From assembly GCA_021813325.1 (NCBI GenBank), contig JAKALA010000009.1:18334-82333 (forward strand): a stretch of DNA of 64,000 nucleotides, in the 5' to 3' direction. The position numbers and the translations under genes were made by a program. This DNA comes from a bacterium (lineage in GTDB: Bacteria > Verrucomicrobiota > Verrucomicrobiia > Limisphaerales > UBA11358). The first letter of the stretch is position 1. The number at the start of each line of letters is the position of its first letter. The notes beneath the pieces were generated by a model that did not search any database, was not told the origin of the DNA, and saw nothing but the letters and a program-made list of their open reading frames with translations. This document shows, piece by piece, positions 25,352-34,600 of this stretch.

Positions 25352-26746
25352 TCAGGGATTTTGATAAACGCGGTAAAAACGCCGGGGGGAGTTTGTCACC
25401 GCACTGATCGTGGCCGGCGGCCCATAATCAATCCATTGCACCGCGTTGGCCGGAGCGACGACCGAGGGCGGCGCGATCCTGGCGTTCGTGAACGCGAGAT
25501 TGTCGCTGTAAACCACGGTGTAAGCACGTCCCGGAGTGGCGGGAAATTCAATCAACATGCGTTTATCGCTGAGTTGGATGATTCGCCTGAGGTTGACGTT
25601 GGTGCTGGTTTGACTGACGGCTGGCGGTGTCCAATCCGGAACGGTGACCGCAAAAGGATTCAACTGGCCATTCGTAAAGGGAAACGGTGTCCGGGAATTA
25701 TTGATGTATTGCAACAGCAGATCGAGCTTGGCACCCGCCGCCAACGTTGCGGGATAGACCACAAATGGATTGCCGTTGTTGGTGCCAACCGCGTTGACCA
25801 AGCGGTTCGTCAGTCCGGAGACAACCACGCGCACGGCGGGGACATCGTTGGCGCCGACGTTGACGACCTGAACAAGTTGTTCCATCAAGCCGTTCTGATA
25901 ATTGATGGTTTGCGCCGAGTTGGTAAAGGCGATCAACTGACTGGCGGGATAGGCGCTGATGAGCAGGTTCGTGCTGGCGGTGTTGTTGGCTAGGTTGGCA
26001 TCGAGAATTCCCGGCGCGCCAATGCCGGCGGTAAAGGCCAGAATGTTGGCGTTGGTCGGCTGGATGGAGATTTGCACCGTGATGGCATCGCCGCTGTGCA
26101 TGGCTCCCAGGTCGAAGAGCTGGCTGGAGCCGGAGGCGGTGTAACTTTTGCTGGCACTGATGAGCAGGACACTGGCCGGAAGCGTATTGGTCAACAAAAC
26201 ATCGGGCGCGGCATCGGGGCCGGAATTGGTAACGGTGATCGTGTAAGCGGTCAGATCACTCGCATAAATGTGTTGGATGGGGCCGGCCAGGCGAATTCCC
26301 AATTCGGCGTCCGCCGAGTAGATTTCCGTGACGACATTGGTGCCCGCAACGTTGGTCGCCTGCAACGCTCCCGCCACGACCGTGTTGGTCAAAACGCCGC
26401 TGGAAATAGGAATGACCGTCAAAGTCATGGTGGCGGTGCCGCCATTGGTCATCGGGCCTAGGCCGAAGATCAGGTTTCCCGAGGCGATGTAGTTGCTCCC
26501 CTGGCTGCTGGTGGCGCTCGCGAGTGTGACTTGGGCGGAAAAACTGTTGGTGACCGCCGGGCTGGGCAAAAAGTATCCCGCGAGATTGGTTAGATAAATA
26601 TTATAGGTAATGGAGTTGGTTCCGACGACCTGATTGGTGGAAGGCTGCACCGATAGTCCAAAGCTTTGCCCCTGCGCCTGCAAACCCTGCGTCAGCCAGG
26701 CGACAAGAACCAGCAACCAAAGTTGAGTTTTATGGGGAAACTTCAT
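25352..26746 (-). CDS. Exported DUF11/CARDB-type repeat protein
   Basis: A 464-residue protein from ATG 26746 with signal peptide MKFPHKTQLWLLVLVAWLTQ. The mature part has Ig-like repeats of about 115 residues: SITYNIYLTNLAGYFLPSPAV, YASDLTAYTITVTNSGPDAAPDVLLTNTLPASV-like segments (the DUF11 signature TVTNSGPDAA), and NGLMEQLVQVVNVGANDVPAVRV. The C-terminus (LIEFPATPGRAYTVVYSDNL, WIDYGPPATISAVTNSP, FYRVYQNP) is a short domain often found at the end of verrucomicrobial secreted proteins. Likely a cell-surface protein. It is co-transcribed with the outer-membrane barrel gene. Confidence 0.72.
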   Translation of the reverse strand: MKFPHKTQLWLLVLVAWLTQGLQAQGQSFGLSVQPSTNQVVGTNSITYNIYLTNLAGYFLPSPAVTNSFSAQVTLASATSSQGSNYIASGNLIFGLGPMTNGGTATMTLTVIPISSGVLTNTVVAGALQATNVAGTNVVTEIYSADAELGIRLAGPIQHIYASDLTAYTITVTNSGPDAAPDVLLTNTLPASVLLISASKSYTASGSSQLFDLGAMHSGDAITVQISIQPTNANILAFTAGIGAPGILDANLANNTASTNLLISAYPASQLIAFTNSAQTINYQNGLMEQLVQVVNVGANDVPAVRVVVSGLTNRLVNAVGTNNGNPFVVYPATLAAGAKLDLLLQYINNSRTPFPFTNGQLNPFAVTVPDWTPPAVSQTSTNVNLRRIIQLSDKRMLIEFPATPGRAYTVVYSDNLAFTNARIAPPSVVAPANAVQWIDYGPPATISAVTNSPRRFYRVYQNP

Positions 26747-26884
26747 GCCCAATGAAATTCCAAATTCTAACACCACCAGTTTGCGGAAGTTTCGCGGACG
26801 AAGCAAGCATCGCCCGTGACTTCAAGCCGGTTGTGATGGCCCCTTTCAGATCGAATTTTGGCCGGCGGGTGATATTCTGCGGAC

Positions 26885-27250
26885 ATGTTTTTGGCGACAT
26901 CCAATTTAAGCAGGCGATTGCTGGTCATCAGCTACATTGGACGGGTCGGTCCGAATGACCTCGTGCAAGGCGAGCGTGATCTGCGAGAATTGCTGGCCAG
27001 CCTGCCACCCGGTTTTGGCGTGCTGGCGGATCTCTCGCTTATGGAGTCCATGGATCCGGATTGCCTGCCGATACTCGGACGCATCATGGACCTGTGCCAG
27101 CAACGTGGCGTGGGGAAAATTGTGCGCGTGATTCCTGACCCGGAAAAAGACATCGGATTCAACATCATGACCATCTTTCATTACCCCGGACATCCGCAAA
27201 TCATCACTTGCTCCAGCCTGATCGAAGCGGGGCAGCATCTGTCCGTTTAG
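26885..27250 (+). CDS. Small STAS-like protein
   Basis: A 121-residue protein with an alpha/beta pattern: LLVISYIGRVGPNDLVQGERDL, FGVLADLSLMESMDPDCLPILGRIMDLCQQRG, and GKIVRVIPDPEKDIGFNIMTIFHY. The DLSLMES...LPILGRIMD arrangement is like the STAS/anti-sigma-antagonist fold (strand, then helix after a phosphorylatable Ser), here with Ser or Met positions that do not match perfectly. Cytoplasmic. The last 4 bases overlap the converging rsmE stop. The function is not known. Confidence 0.5.
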   Translation: MFLATSNLSRRLLVISYIGRVGPNDLVQGERDLRELLASLPPGFGVLADLSLMESMDPDCLPILGRIMDLCQQRGVGKIVRVIPDPEKDIGFNIMTIFHYPGHPQIITCSSLIEAGQHLSV

Positions 27251-27996
27251 CTGCAAGACAGTTCGTAATTCAGAAAGGAGAGACAATAGATCGCGGCCGT
27301 TTCCACCCGCAAAGTCAGGTCGCCAAGTGTGATGGGATGAGCGCCTGTCGCCTCAATGGCGAGCAATTCTTCTCTGGTAAAATCCCCCTCCGGGCCGATC
27401 CACACGCCGGCATTTTTCGGGCGACGCCCGTTGGCCGATTGGAAATCCTTAAACACCTGATGCGGATGGCGGCGTTCGGTTTGCAATGAACCCACCAGCA
27501 TGAGTTCCGGAAGCGGTTTGCGGGATAAAAAGTCTTTCAGAGATATTGGGGCTTCGACTTTTGGCAGCCACGCGGCACCGCATTGTTTGATGGCTTCAAT
27601 GGCCACCTGCTGCCATTTGTCGCGTTTGTGCTCGGCTCCTTCGTTATCCAGTTGGGTTACGACGCGTTCGGTCAACAGCGGAACGATCCGGCCGGTTCCC
27701 AGCTCGACTGCTTTTTGAATGATGCTTTCGATGATTTTTCCCTTTGGAACCGCCACAAACAGACTGATCGGGCAGGGCGGGGCAGGCTTGGAAAGCTGTT
27801 CCCGCACCGCGAGAAAGGTGGAATCTTTTGCGGTGCTTTCCACGTCGCACAGGTATTCACAACCTTCGCCATCAAGCACCGTCACCCGTTCGCCCCGCTG
27901 CAAGCGCAAGACATGCAGGGCATGATGCGCTTCCCGGCCAACCAACTGCAAGGTCGGCCCATCGCAAGCTTGGGGTGGCAAATAAAACCGATGCAT
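27247..27996 (-). CDS. rsmE: 16S rRNA (uracil-1498-N3)-methyltransferase
   Basis: A 249-residue SPOUT methyltransferase that methylates U1498 of 16S rRNA. The N-terminal PUA-like part begins MHRFYLPPQACDGPTLQLVG with HHALHVLRLQRGERVTVLDG. The SPOUT domain has PKGKIIESIIQKAVELGTGRIVPLLTERVV, then VWIGPEGDFTREELLAIEA, and the knot segment ITLGDLTLRVETAAIYCLSFLNYEL. These are diagnostic. It converges with the STAS-like gene and follows dnaJ on the same strand after a 78-base gap. Confidence 0.93.
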   Translation of the reverse strand: MHRFYLPPQACDGPTLQLVGREAHHALHVLRLQRGERVTVLDGEGCEYLCDVESTAKDSTFLAVREQLSKPAPPCPISLFVAVPKGKIIESIIQKAVELGTGRIVPLLTERVVTQLDNEGAEHKRDKWQQVAIEAIKQCGAAWLPKVEAPISLKDFLSRKPLPELMLVGSLQTERRHPHQVFKDFQSANGRRPKNAGVWIGPEGDFTREELLAIEATGAHPITLGDLTLRVETAAIYCLSFLNYELSCS

Positions 27997-28074
27997 GAAC
28001 CTACGATATTGAATCTGTCCTCAATTCCGCAAGCGCTGCCTGCGGACGTTTGAAATGGGTGCCGGTTCCGTTGG

Positions 28075-29220
28075 CTATTTGAAAAACTTCTTGGCCTTTT
28101 CAAAAAAGCCTTGAGCCAGCGGAGCCTCCTTGCCGTCGCAAAGGGCGGCAAACTCCTGGAGCTTTTGTTTTTGATCGGCATTCAGGCGTGTTGGCACTTC
28201 AACCTGCACGCGCACATGCAAATCGCCGTGTCCGTAACCTTGCAGATTTTTGACGCCGCGGCTTTTGAGCCGGAGAATGGTGCCGGGCTGCGTGCCGGCC
28301 GGGATTTTGACGGTGGCCCGGCCTTCCAGCGTGGGCACTTCAATTTCCGAACCCAGGGTGGCTTGGACAAAACTCACCGGCACTTCGCACAGCAAGTCGT
28401 CGCCTTCGCGTGAAAAAATTTCATGTGCTTTGACTTGAAGGAAAACGTAAAGGTCGCCCGCCGGACCGCCGCGCCCGCCGGCTTCGCCGTTGCCGGAAGA
28501 ACGCAGGCGGGTGCCGCCTTCCACACCGGCGGGAATACGCAGTTTGATTTTAGAGGTGCGTTCGTATTTGCCGTTGCCGGAGCACTTCTTGCAGGGCTTT
28601 TCCAGAATGCGCCCGGCGCCTTTGCAGTGCGGACATGTCTGGGCAATGCTGAAAATGCCACGCGAGGTGAGCACCTGGCCGCGTCCACCGCAAGTGCCGC
28701 ACTGCCGCATCTTGGAGCCGGGTTCGGCTCCGGAACCATCGCAACTGTCGCACTTGTCGGGCTTGGTGACGGAGATTTCCTTTTCGCAGCCCAAGGCCGC
28801 CTCTTCGAGCGTGATTTGCAGGTCGTAACGCAAATCATCGCCCCGCTGCGGCCCGCTGGGATCTTGTCCGCCGCCGAACAGGTTTTCAAAAATGCTGCCC
28901 CCGCCGCCCCCGCCGAACACTTCGCGGAAGATGTCAAACGGATCATGGAATCCGCCGCCACCACCGAATCCGCCGCCGCGGGCGCGGGCGCGCGGATCAA
29001 ATGCGTCGTGTCCGTATTGGTCATACGCCGACCGCTTTTGCGGGTCGCTCAAGATTTCATAGGCGTGGCCCAGTTCCTTGAAATTTTCTTCGGCCTGTTT
29101 GTCACCCGGATTTTTATCCGGATGAAATTTCACCGCCAATTTGCGGTAAGCCTTCTTGATTTCCTCGTCGCTTGCATTGCGCGCCACCCCAAGAACTTCG
29201 TAGTAATCGCGTTTGGTCAT
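28075..29220 (-). CDS. dnaJ: Chaperone protein DnaJ
   Basis: A 381-residue type I J-protein, co-chaperone of DnaK. The J domain starts [20 protein letters not shown] and has HPD in [12 protein letters not shown] Gly/Phe-rich linker spans residues 75-120. Four zinc-finger repeats follow ([32 protein letters not shown]). The C-terminal substrate domains carry [21 protein letters not shown] and [20 protein letters not shown]. It lies 50 bases after grpE; dnaK is not in this window. Confidence 0.96.
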   Translation of the reverse strand: MTKRDYYEVLGVARNASDEEIKKAYRKLAVKFHPDKNPGDKQAEENFKELGHAYEILSDPQKRSAYDQYGHDAFDPRARARGGGFGGGGGFHDPFDIFREVFGGGGGGSIFENLFGGGQDPSGPQRGDDLRYDLQITLEEAALGCEKEISVTKPDKCDSCDGSGAEPGSKMRQCGTCGGRGQVLTSRGIFSIAQTCPHCKGAGRILEKPCKKCSGNGKYERTSKIKLRIPAGVEGGTRLRSSGNGEAGGRGGPAGDLYVFLQVKAHEIFSREGDDLLCEVPVSFVQATLGSEIEVPTLEGRATVKIPAGTQPGTILRLKSRGVKNLQGYGHGDLHVRVQVEVPTRLNADQKQKLQEFAALCDGKEAPLAQGFFEKAKKFFK

Positions 29221-29270
29221 GTGAAATAGTCAGTAAAAGATGAACACTCCGGCTAAAAAACATTCGACGT

Positions 29271-29834
29271 TCAATCCGCCTTGTCGGCGGGTTTTTTGGC
29301 GACAATGACCGTGGCGGGGCGCAGCAGGCGGTCCTTCAGTTTGTATCCTTTGCGGAGCTGCTGCAGCACGTTGCCTTCGGCGGTTTCGGCGGATTCCTGC
29401 TCCGAGACGGCTTCGTGAAAATTGGGATCAAACGGTTTGCCGGTGGAATCGATTTCCTCCAGTCCGGTCTCGGTCAAGACGGACCGCAACTGTTGCAGAA
29501 TCATGGCCACGCCGGATTGGAATGAGGCCAACTGGTCGCCGCCCTGCACATTTTTTTGCGCCGCGTTCAGCGCCATTTCAAAATTGTCCAGCACAGGCAG
29601 CAGTTTGTGGACGAGGGAAAAGTTGGCGTGATGGGCCGCCTCGATTTTTTCGCGCGCGGCCCGTTTTTTGAAGTTGTCAAAATCCGCCACGGTGCGCAGC
29701 AGGCGTTCCCAATGTTCATCGGCCTTGGCGGCCTTGGCCTTGAGTTCGGCCAACTGCTCGTCCGTCAGCGGGGTGGTCTCCGCCGGGGCGGCGGGTGTTT
29801 CCGGAGTTGGCGTTTCGTCTTTGGTTTTGCTCAT
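29271..29834 (-). CDS. grpE: Nucleotide exchange factor GrpE
   Basis: A 187-residue protein from ATG 29834 (MSKTKDETPTPETP); a longer frame upstream has no plausible start. The first 25 residues are acidic and Pro/Ala-rich. A long coiled coil (ELKAKAAKADEHWERLLRTVADFDNFKKRAAREK) is followed by the compact beta domain with EIDSTGKPFDPNFHEAVSEQ and VLQQLRKGYKLKDRLLRPATVIVAK, the GrpE signature. It exchanges ADP for ATP on DnaK. Next to dnaJ, so a heat-shock operon; no CIRCE hairpin was seen upstream. Confidence 0.95.
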   Translation of the reverse strand: MSKTKDETPTPETPAAPAETTPLTDEQLAELKAKAAKADEHWERLLRTVADFDNFKKRAAREKIEAAHHANFSLVHKLLPVLDNFEMALNAAQKNVQGGDQLASFQSGVAMILQQLRSVLTETGLEEIDSTGKPFDPNFHEAVSEQESAETAEGNVLQQLRKGYKLKDRLLRPATVIVAKKPADKAD

Positions 29835-29931
29835 GAAAAATGGGTGCAAAAAATTCAGGCGTGCAATGTAGCAGATGCACGCCTGTCGGGCAACGGGCAA
29901 GACAGTTCCGCCCGAAAGTTTGCGGGGTCGA

Positions 29932-32900
29932 TTATTTGGGCGGAATCAGCTTCTGAAATTCCGGCAGCGGTCGCATCGAGTTGAAATGCGGATCTCGGCG
30001 GACTTCCGCCACCAGATCCCGCGCGGTCGGATTCGTTTTCAGCCGCTGGTTGCTGAGATCCACGGCGGCTTGGAGATTGGTCAAAGCGGCGGCGGTGTGT
30101 CCCAAATAGGCTTGCAGGGCGGCCAGGTCATAATGGGGATCGGCCTGGGCCGGGTCAAGATCGACGAGTTTTTGCAGCGCCACTTCGAGTTTTGGGAGGT
30201 TCTGGAACTGCGAGAAATAGCTGGCGATGATGGAGACTTCGGCAGTTTTTACCCCGGGGTTGGTCAGAGCCTGATCAAACATCTCAATCGCCCGGTTGGT
30301 TTCTTGCATTTGCGCGTAGGTGACGCCCAGCGCGATGAGGTTCTGGAAATTGCCGGGATTGGTCCGGGCGGTTTTTTCCATTTTATCAACCTGGCCAAAA
30401 GCCTTGGTGCGGTCGTCGTTTTCCTGCTTGAATTTCTTGAGGGTTTCAATCAAGTCAATGATCTGCTGGTTATACGGATCCAACTTTTGACAAGTCTGAG
30501 CCACGATGAGCGCGTCGTCGAAGCGTCCCAGCGGCAGCAGGAAGTTGATGTAACGGAACACGGCCTCGGGGCTGTAGGGACAGAACGCGAAGGCTTGCTT
30601 GAACGCAAAATCCGTTTCGCGGATCAGCGCCGCCTGGGCGGCCGGCGTTTTCTGGCGGTATTCCGGCGGGCATTGCGGCGAGAGGCGCCATGCATACATG
30701 CCGGCCTGGGAGCTGCGCAATTTGGAGAAGGCTTTTTGGGCGCTGTCGTCACGGATGAAGGCCCGGTCGCCGGTGTAACCCTTGTAATTGTTGCCGATGT
30801 AGGTGCGCTCGGCAAAGTCGGCGATTTGCTGCACGGTGGTGTCGTAGGTGATCCAGTTGCCGCAGAGCCGCGGGGCAAAATCCGTCCAGAACTTGTGATC
30901 CAGATCGAACATGTCCTGCGTCAATTCGGTGACCGGCTGGCGGTTGATCTTCATGATGACTCCGAACGGGGTTTCATGGGGATACATCCAATCCAACGGG
31001 AAGCTTTCCTCGACGTAGAATTCATTGGTCGGGTTCTGGTCAAAAATCACCTTGCACAGCAGTCCGTTGATTTTCATGACCGCCACCTGGCCGGACACCT
31101 GGACATGACCATTCTCCACATGCACTTCTTCGCCGGGCGAGAGCTGGTTGAGCTGGGCGCGGCGGGCGGCATCCTGGGTGTATTCTTCAAAGGATTTTTG
31201 GGAATCAGCCCCCGACGGGATGTAAATCTCATTTGGCGGATACACGCCCCGGGCGCGGCGGTAGCCTTCGACATACTTGCCCCAAGCGGTGAATGGACGG
31301 TCCAGAATTTCGTCCAACGTCCAGTTGACCAAGTGGAACAATCCCTGGTCGGAAGTTTGCCGGCAGATGTCATCTTCCTGGGCTTGGAGCATGCCCTGCT
31401 GCTGCTGGATATAGCCCCGCATCTGGGGATCCTGGATTTGTTGCAATTGCTCGTCCGTCTTGAAATTTTTCGTCAACGAACTGCCCACGACTTTTCGCCA
31501 GCCATGAACGCCGATGCTGAAAATGTATTTGGACAATTCACTGAAGAACGGCGGGTCAATCTGCTTGGAACGGTTGTATTGGGCGCGGAGATAATCCAAA
31601 TAGGTTCCATCGGCCAGGGCGTTTTGCGTGATGATGTAAACATCGCGCCGGTCAAAATGCTGGTCTTGCTTGGGCTGGCAGCGATGCGGAATGAAGCTTT
31701 CGCAGAAAATGATGTAGGTCGGGCAGAACCGGCCCGGATCGGTGCCGCCGAAGAGGATCGTGTTCCGCGCCATTTCCGGATAAATGAGCTTGGCATTTTT
31801 CGGATCTTTCAACAGTTCGGCGCGGCGGACATTGTCATAACTGAGCTGGCCGGTTTGCGGATCCTTGAACGGCGGCGTGAACATGTCATGGCCGAACCAG
31901 TAGCCAAACCAGTGGTTGCGCTGCTCGCTTTTATACCAGTGAGTCATGCCCGAATACACCGGCATCAACATGAACAAGCCGAGCAAAATCGCGACCGGCC
32001 CGCGCGTGCGGTAAAACGCCAGGGCGCCGATAAAAATCACCGGGACGGCCAGCAGCACCAGATTGGCGAAAATCGGCAGCGCATACTGGTCTTTATTGAA
32101 CGCCATGCCGATGTAATGCGGCAGTTTGAACCAATCGATTTCACCTGCCGGCCCGTAGTAAAGTTTGCCCGCGGCATCCACCAGGCAATAAAGCGCCAGC
32201 ATCACCCCCACAATTCCGCCAATGAAACCCCACAGCCGGAACTTCGCATAATGTGTGGCCATGTAGGCCGCCAAAATAGTGGTGCCGTAACCGATCATGA
32301 GGGTGAACAAGCCGTGGGAAGCGATGAAGAAGACTTCGTTCAGGTCGGAGGCGGAACGATCCGGGGTCACATCCAGCAACCGCACCAGAATGACCGACAA
32401 ACAGAAATAAACCGCCGTCAATCCAATGATCCAACCCCGTTCGCGTTTGTGCATTTTGTGCAGGAAAAAGAACGGCAGCAGGCCGATGAATATCAGCACC
32501 CAACTGAAGGAGTCTGACAAGCCTTCCACCAGATACCACAATTGAAAGGCAATCCGGCTGGGACTGGCAATCAACGTGGACGTGTTGGATTGATACTGGC
32601 CGCGGCTCAACGCATGGAAAAAGCCTTCGACCGTGCGCGGATAGCCCCATTGCATGGGCGGATCCGTCATGCAGGAAATGGGCATGTAAAGGTAGAACGA
32701 AACGCCCAGCATCCACGCCAGGCCCATGATCAGAACCACCTTCCATTCGGTGCCCAGTTTCCCGGTTTTGGTCGCCAGCCAGCCGGTGGCCAAAATGGAG
32801 CCGACCCCCACGATGTGGAAAATACCCACCTCAATCGGCGACATTGTATTGAGTGCCGGAATGGATTTGGCCTGCATAAGCAGCAGGCAGACCACATAAA

Positions 32901-33648
32901 TAATGCTGTTGCCCAGGAACAGATCGCGGCCCAGGCGCACCGAAGCCATGGCGACAATGATTTCCACGCCCATGGCGCTGAGCAGCAACGTTTGGTGAAT
33001 CGTCGCGCAAATGCCGTAGAGCAGCATGGCCAGATACAGGTAGCGTCGCTGCTGGGGCGCATACATCCAGCGCATCAAGCACAACATCACCGCAATCAAC
33101 CACGGCACGCCAAACACGGAAATGCGGTTGATCACCACCGATTCGCTCCACATGAAGCCATCCAACCCCAGCAACAGACCGGCAACCAAACCCGACACCA
33201 TGCAAATGGCGTTTTCCCAACGACCGGAAACGCCTTTCAATTCTTCAATGCCTTCGATCAGCATGCTGCTGCCGCGGGAAACCATCAGAGCCAACATGCC
33301 GCAGCCCATGGCACCGGCGAAGGACTGACCCACTTCCACGCGCCAGGCGACATTGCCGATGGGGAGAATGAACGTCCAAAACCAACTGTAAATGGCCCAA
33401 AACGGATAACCGGGAGGATGGGGAATGCCGGCATAAAATGAGCCGGTGCATAGTTCGCCGCTGTCTTCGAGCGTCAGTTGCGGCGCCAGGGTCCAGAGGT
33501 AAACGGCCCAAATGACCAGAAACGTGATGCCAAAAGTCAGCCAGTCAACCCGCCGGCACATGGGCGGCACTTTCACTGGTTCAGCCGGCGCGGCGGCTTT
33601 GGCGGCAGGTTTAACGTTGTTTTTCTTCGGTGTATCCATTTTTGACAT
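29932..33648 (-). CDS. DUF2723 membrane protein with C-terminal TPR domain
   Basis: A 1238-residue protein whose ATG at 33648 shares its A with the stop of the preceding gene (TGATG), so translation is coupled. The N-terminus has the DUF2723 signature RVDWLTFGITFLVIWAVYLW, then LTLEDSGELCTGSFYAGIPHPPGYPFWA, where the acidic residues and HPPGYP resemble protein O-mannosyltransferase-type GT-C enzymes. About a dozen transmembrane segments cover residues 30-600. Residues 600-1000 are a large soluble region, and 1000-1238 contain TPR-like repeats (NFQNLIALGVTYAQMQETNRAIEMFDQAL, ADPHYDLAALQAYLGHTAAALTNL; both given in part only). Likely an envelope glycosyltransferase using a lipid-linked donor. 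It is the third gene of an ECF sigma operon. Confidence 0.75.
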   Translation of the reverse strand: MSKMDTPKKNNVKPAAKAAAPAEPVKVPPMCRRVDWLTFGITFLVIWAVYLWTLAPQLTLEDSGELCTGSFYAGIPHPPGYPFWAIYSWFWTFILPIGNVAWRVEVGQSFAGAMGCGMLALMVSRGSSMLIEGIEELKGVSGRWENAICMVSGLVAGLLLGLDGFMWSESVVINRISVFGVPWLIAVMLCLMRWMYAPQQRRYLYLAMLLYGICATIHQTLLLSAMGVEIIVAMASVRLGRDLFLGNSIIYVVCLLLMQAKSIPALNTMSPIEVGIFHIVGVGSILATGWLATKTGKLGTEWKVVLIMGLAWMLGVSFYLYMPISCMTDPPMQWGYPRTVEGFFHALSRGQYQSNTSTLIASPSRIAFQLWYLVEGLSDSFSWVLIFIGLLPFFFLHKMHKRERGWIIGLTAVYFCLSVILVRLLDVTPDRSASDLNEVFFIASHGLFTLMIGYGTTILAAYMATHYAKFRLWGFIGGIVGVMLALYCLVDAAGKLYYGPAGEIDWFKLPHYIGMAFNKDQYALPIFANLVLLAVPVIFIGALAFYRTRGPVAILLGLFMLMPVYSGMTHWYKSEQRNHWFGYWFGHDMFTPPFKDPQTGQLSYDNVRRAELLKDPKNAKLIYPEMARNTILFGGTDPGRFCPTYIIFCESFIPHRCQPKQDQHFDRRDVYIITQNALADGTYLDYLRAQYNRSKQIDPPFFSELSKYIFSIGVHGWRKVVGSSLTKNFKTDEQLQQIQDPQMRGYIQQQQGMLQAQEDDICRQTSDQGLFHLVNWTLDEILDRPFTAWGKYVEGYRRARGVYPPNEIYIPSGADSQKSFEEYTQDAARRAQLNQLSPGEEVHVENGHVQVSGQVAVMKINGLLCKVIFDQNPTNEFYVEESFPLDWMYPHETPFGVIMKINRQPVTELTQDMFDLDHKFWTDFAPRLCGNWITYDTTVQQIADFAERTYIGNNYKGYTGDRAFIRDDSAQKAFSKLRSSQAGMYAWRLSPQCPPEYRQKTPAAQAALIRETDFAFKQAFAFCPYSPEAVFRYINFLLPLGRFDDALIVAQTCQKLDPYNQQIIDLIETLKKFKQENDDRTKAFGQVDKMEKTARTNPGNFQNLIALGVTYAQMQETNRAIEMFDQALTNPGVKTAEVSIIASYFSQFQNLPKLEVALQKLVDLDPAQADPHYDLAALQAYLGHTAAALTNLQAAVDLSNQRLKTNPTARDLVAEVRRDPHFNSMRPLPEFQKLIPPK

Positions 33649-34019
33649 CAATTGCTCGAATTGGTTCTCGATGCGAAGGCGATACTAGACTGGAAATTAC
33701 CATGGTTTGTCCAATCAAAAGTGACGCAGTGCAGTTGGTTCTCCGATACTTGGCCGCCCGCTGGTTCCCAGTAAATAGCCCCTTGGTTGGTGCTGGTGGC
33801 CGTTAAAATTCGGGAATGCGACCAGAGATTGGCTCCGTTAAAATGCATGGCCATCAGCACGAATAGCAGGCAGACCATCGCCGGGGCCAAGCCCGACCAG
33901 TTCAAGGCGAGGGTCGAACGCTCGGTGGCCACGCGGAAAATACGCTGTTTAAGTCTGTCGGACGGACGGCGCGGACGCCAGCCATGCAATTGATTCTCCG
34001 GCAAGTTCAGTTCTTTCAT
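33648..34019 (-). CDS. Small single-pass membrane protein (possible anti-sigma factor)
   Basis: A 123-residue protein. The start at 34019 has AAGGAG 7 bases upstream, an excellent ribosome binding site, although it overlaps the sigma factor gene by 71 bases. One membrane helix (LAPAMVCLLFVLMAMHF, about residues 45-60) separates a basic cytoplasmic part (GWRPRRPSDRLKQRIFRVA) from a periplasmic part of about 60 residues. No HXXXCXXC zinc anti-sigma motif is present. Position between an ECF-like sigma factor and a membrane glycosyltransferase-like gene suggests an anti-sigma function, but that is inference from context. Confidence 0.6.
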   Translation of the reverse strand: MKELNLPENQLHGWRPRRPSDRLKQRIFRVATERSTLALNWSGLAPAMVCLLFVLMAMHFNGANLWSHSRILTATSTNQGAIYWEPAGGQVSENQLHCVTFDWTNHGNFQSSIAFASRTNSSN

Positions 34020-34500
34020 GTGCGACTCCTTCCAGTTTTGATTTTAATTTTTGCAGGCCATAACGGTAACGTCCGGCAGCCGTGTTGGGTGAAATTTCCA
34101 GCAACCCGCCAATTTCTTCAAAGGTGCAGCCGTGCCAGATTTTTAAAACAATGGTTTCCCGCTGGTCCATCGGCAATTGGGCCAGACACGCCATCGCCGC
34201 GCGTTCGGCCTCGGTTTCCCCGGGAGATTTTTCAAACCAACGGAGCGATTCCCATTCACGGGTCAGGCGACGCCACAAGCCGCGGCGATAATTTAACGCC
34301 CGGTTGCGGAAGCTGCGCATGCAATAATGTTCCGGCTTGCCGGGCGGAAAAGGCATTTGCATCAGCGCCAGAAAGGTTTCTTGAACCACATCTTCCGCCT
34401 CACCATGGCTCAAGCCCAGCGCCCGACCATACAAGATCAAGTCGCCCGCTTTGGCATCGTAAATGACTTCACACCAATGTGATTTTGCCCGGATGTTCAT
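33949..34500 (-). CDS. ECF-like sigma-70 family RNA polymerase sigma factor
   Basis: A 183-residue protein from ATG 34500. Region 2 is degenerate but recognisable: GDLILYGRALGLSHGEAEDVVQETFLALMQM, where AEDVVQETFL is the core-binding helix. A region around YCMRSFRNRALNYRRGLWRRL corresponds to -10 recognition. Region 4 has LAQLPMDQRETIVLKIWHGCTFEEIGGLLEISPNTAAGRYRYGLQKLK-like -35 recognition helix-turn-helix (given in part). It probably directs transcription of its own operon, which contains a small membrane protein and a DUF2723/TPR giant. It is divergent from the GT2 gene. Confidence 0.85.
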   Translation of the reverse strand: MNIRAKSHWCEVIYDAKAGDLILYGRALGLSHGEAEDVVQETFLALMQMPFPPGKPEHYCMRSFRNRALNYRRGLWRRLTREWESLRWFEKSPGETEAERAAMACLAQLPMDQRETIVLKIWHGCTFEEIGGLLEISPNTAAGRYRYGLQKLKSKLEGVAHERTELAGESIAWLASAPSVRQT

Positions 34501-34600
34501 GTTTTCAATCCATAGACACCTGGGTTGCCGGATTTGTATAAAAAAAATTCGCTTTCTGGCAATCGGTGCTTTCGGCATTCTTTGCGCAAACGTAAACCCA

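Noticed and set aside
29221-29270. CIRCE element or HrcA site before dnaJ/grpE
   Set aside because: No TTAGCACTC-N9-GAGTGCTAA-like repeat is present in either upstream region.
29875-32517. 880-codon open frame on the plus strand across the DUF2723 gene
   Set aside because: Antisense shadow. The minus-strand gene has membrane helices, TPRs, coupled start and family motifs, the plus frame has none.
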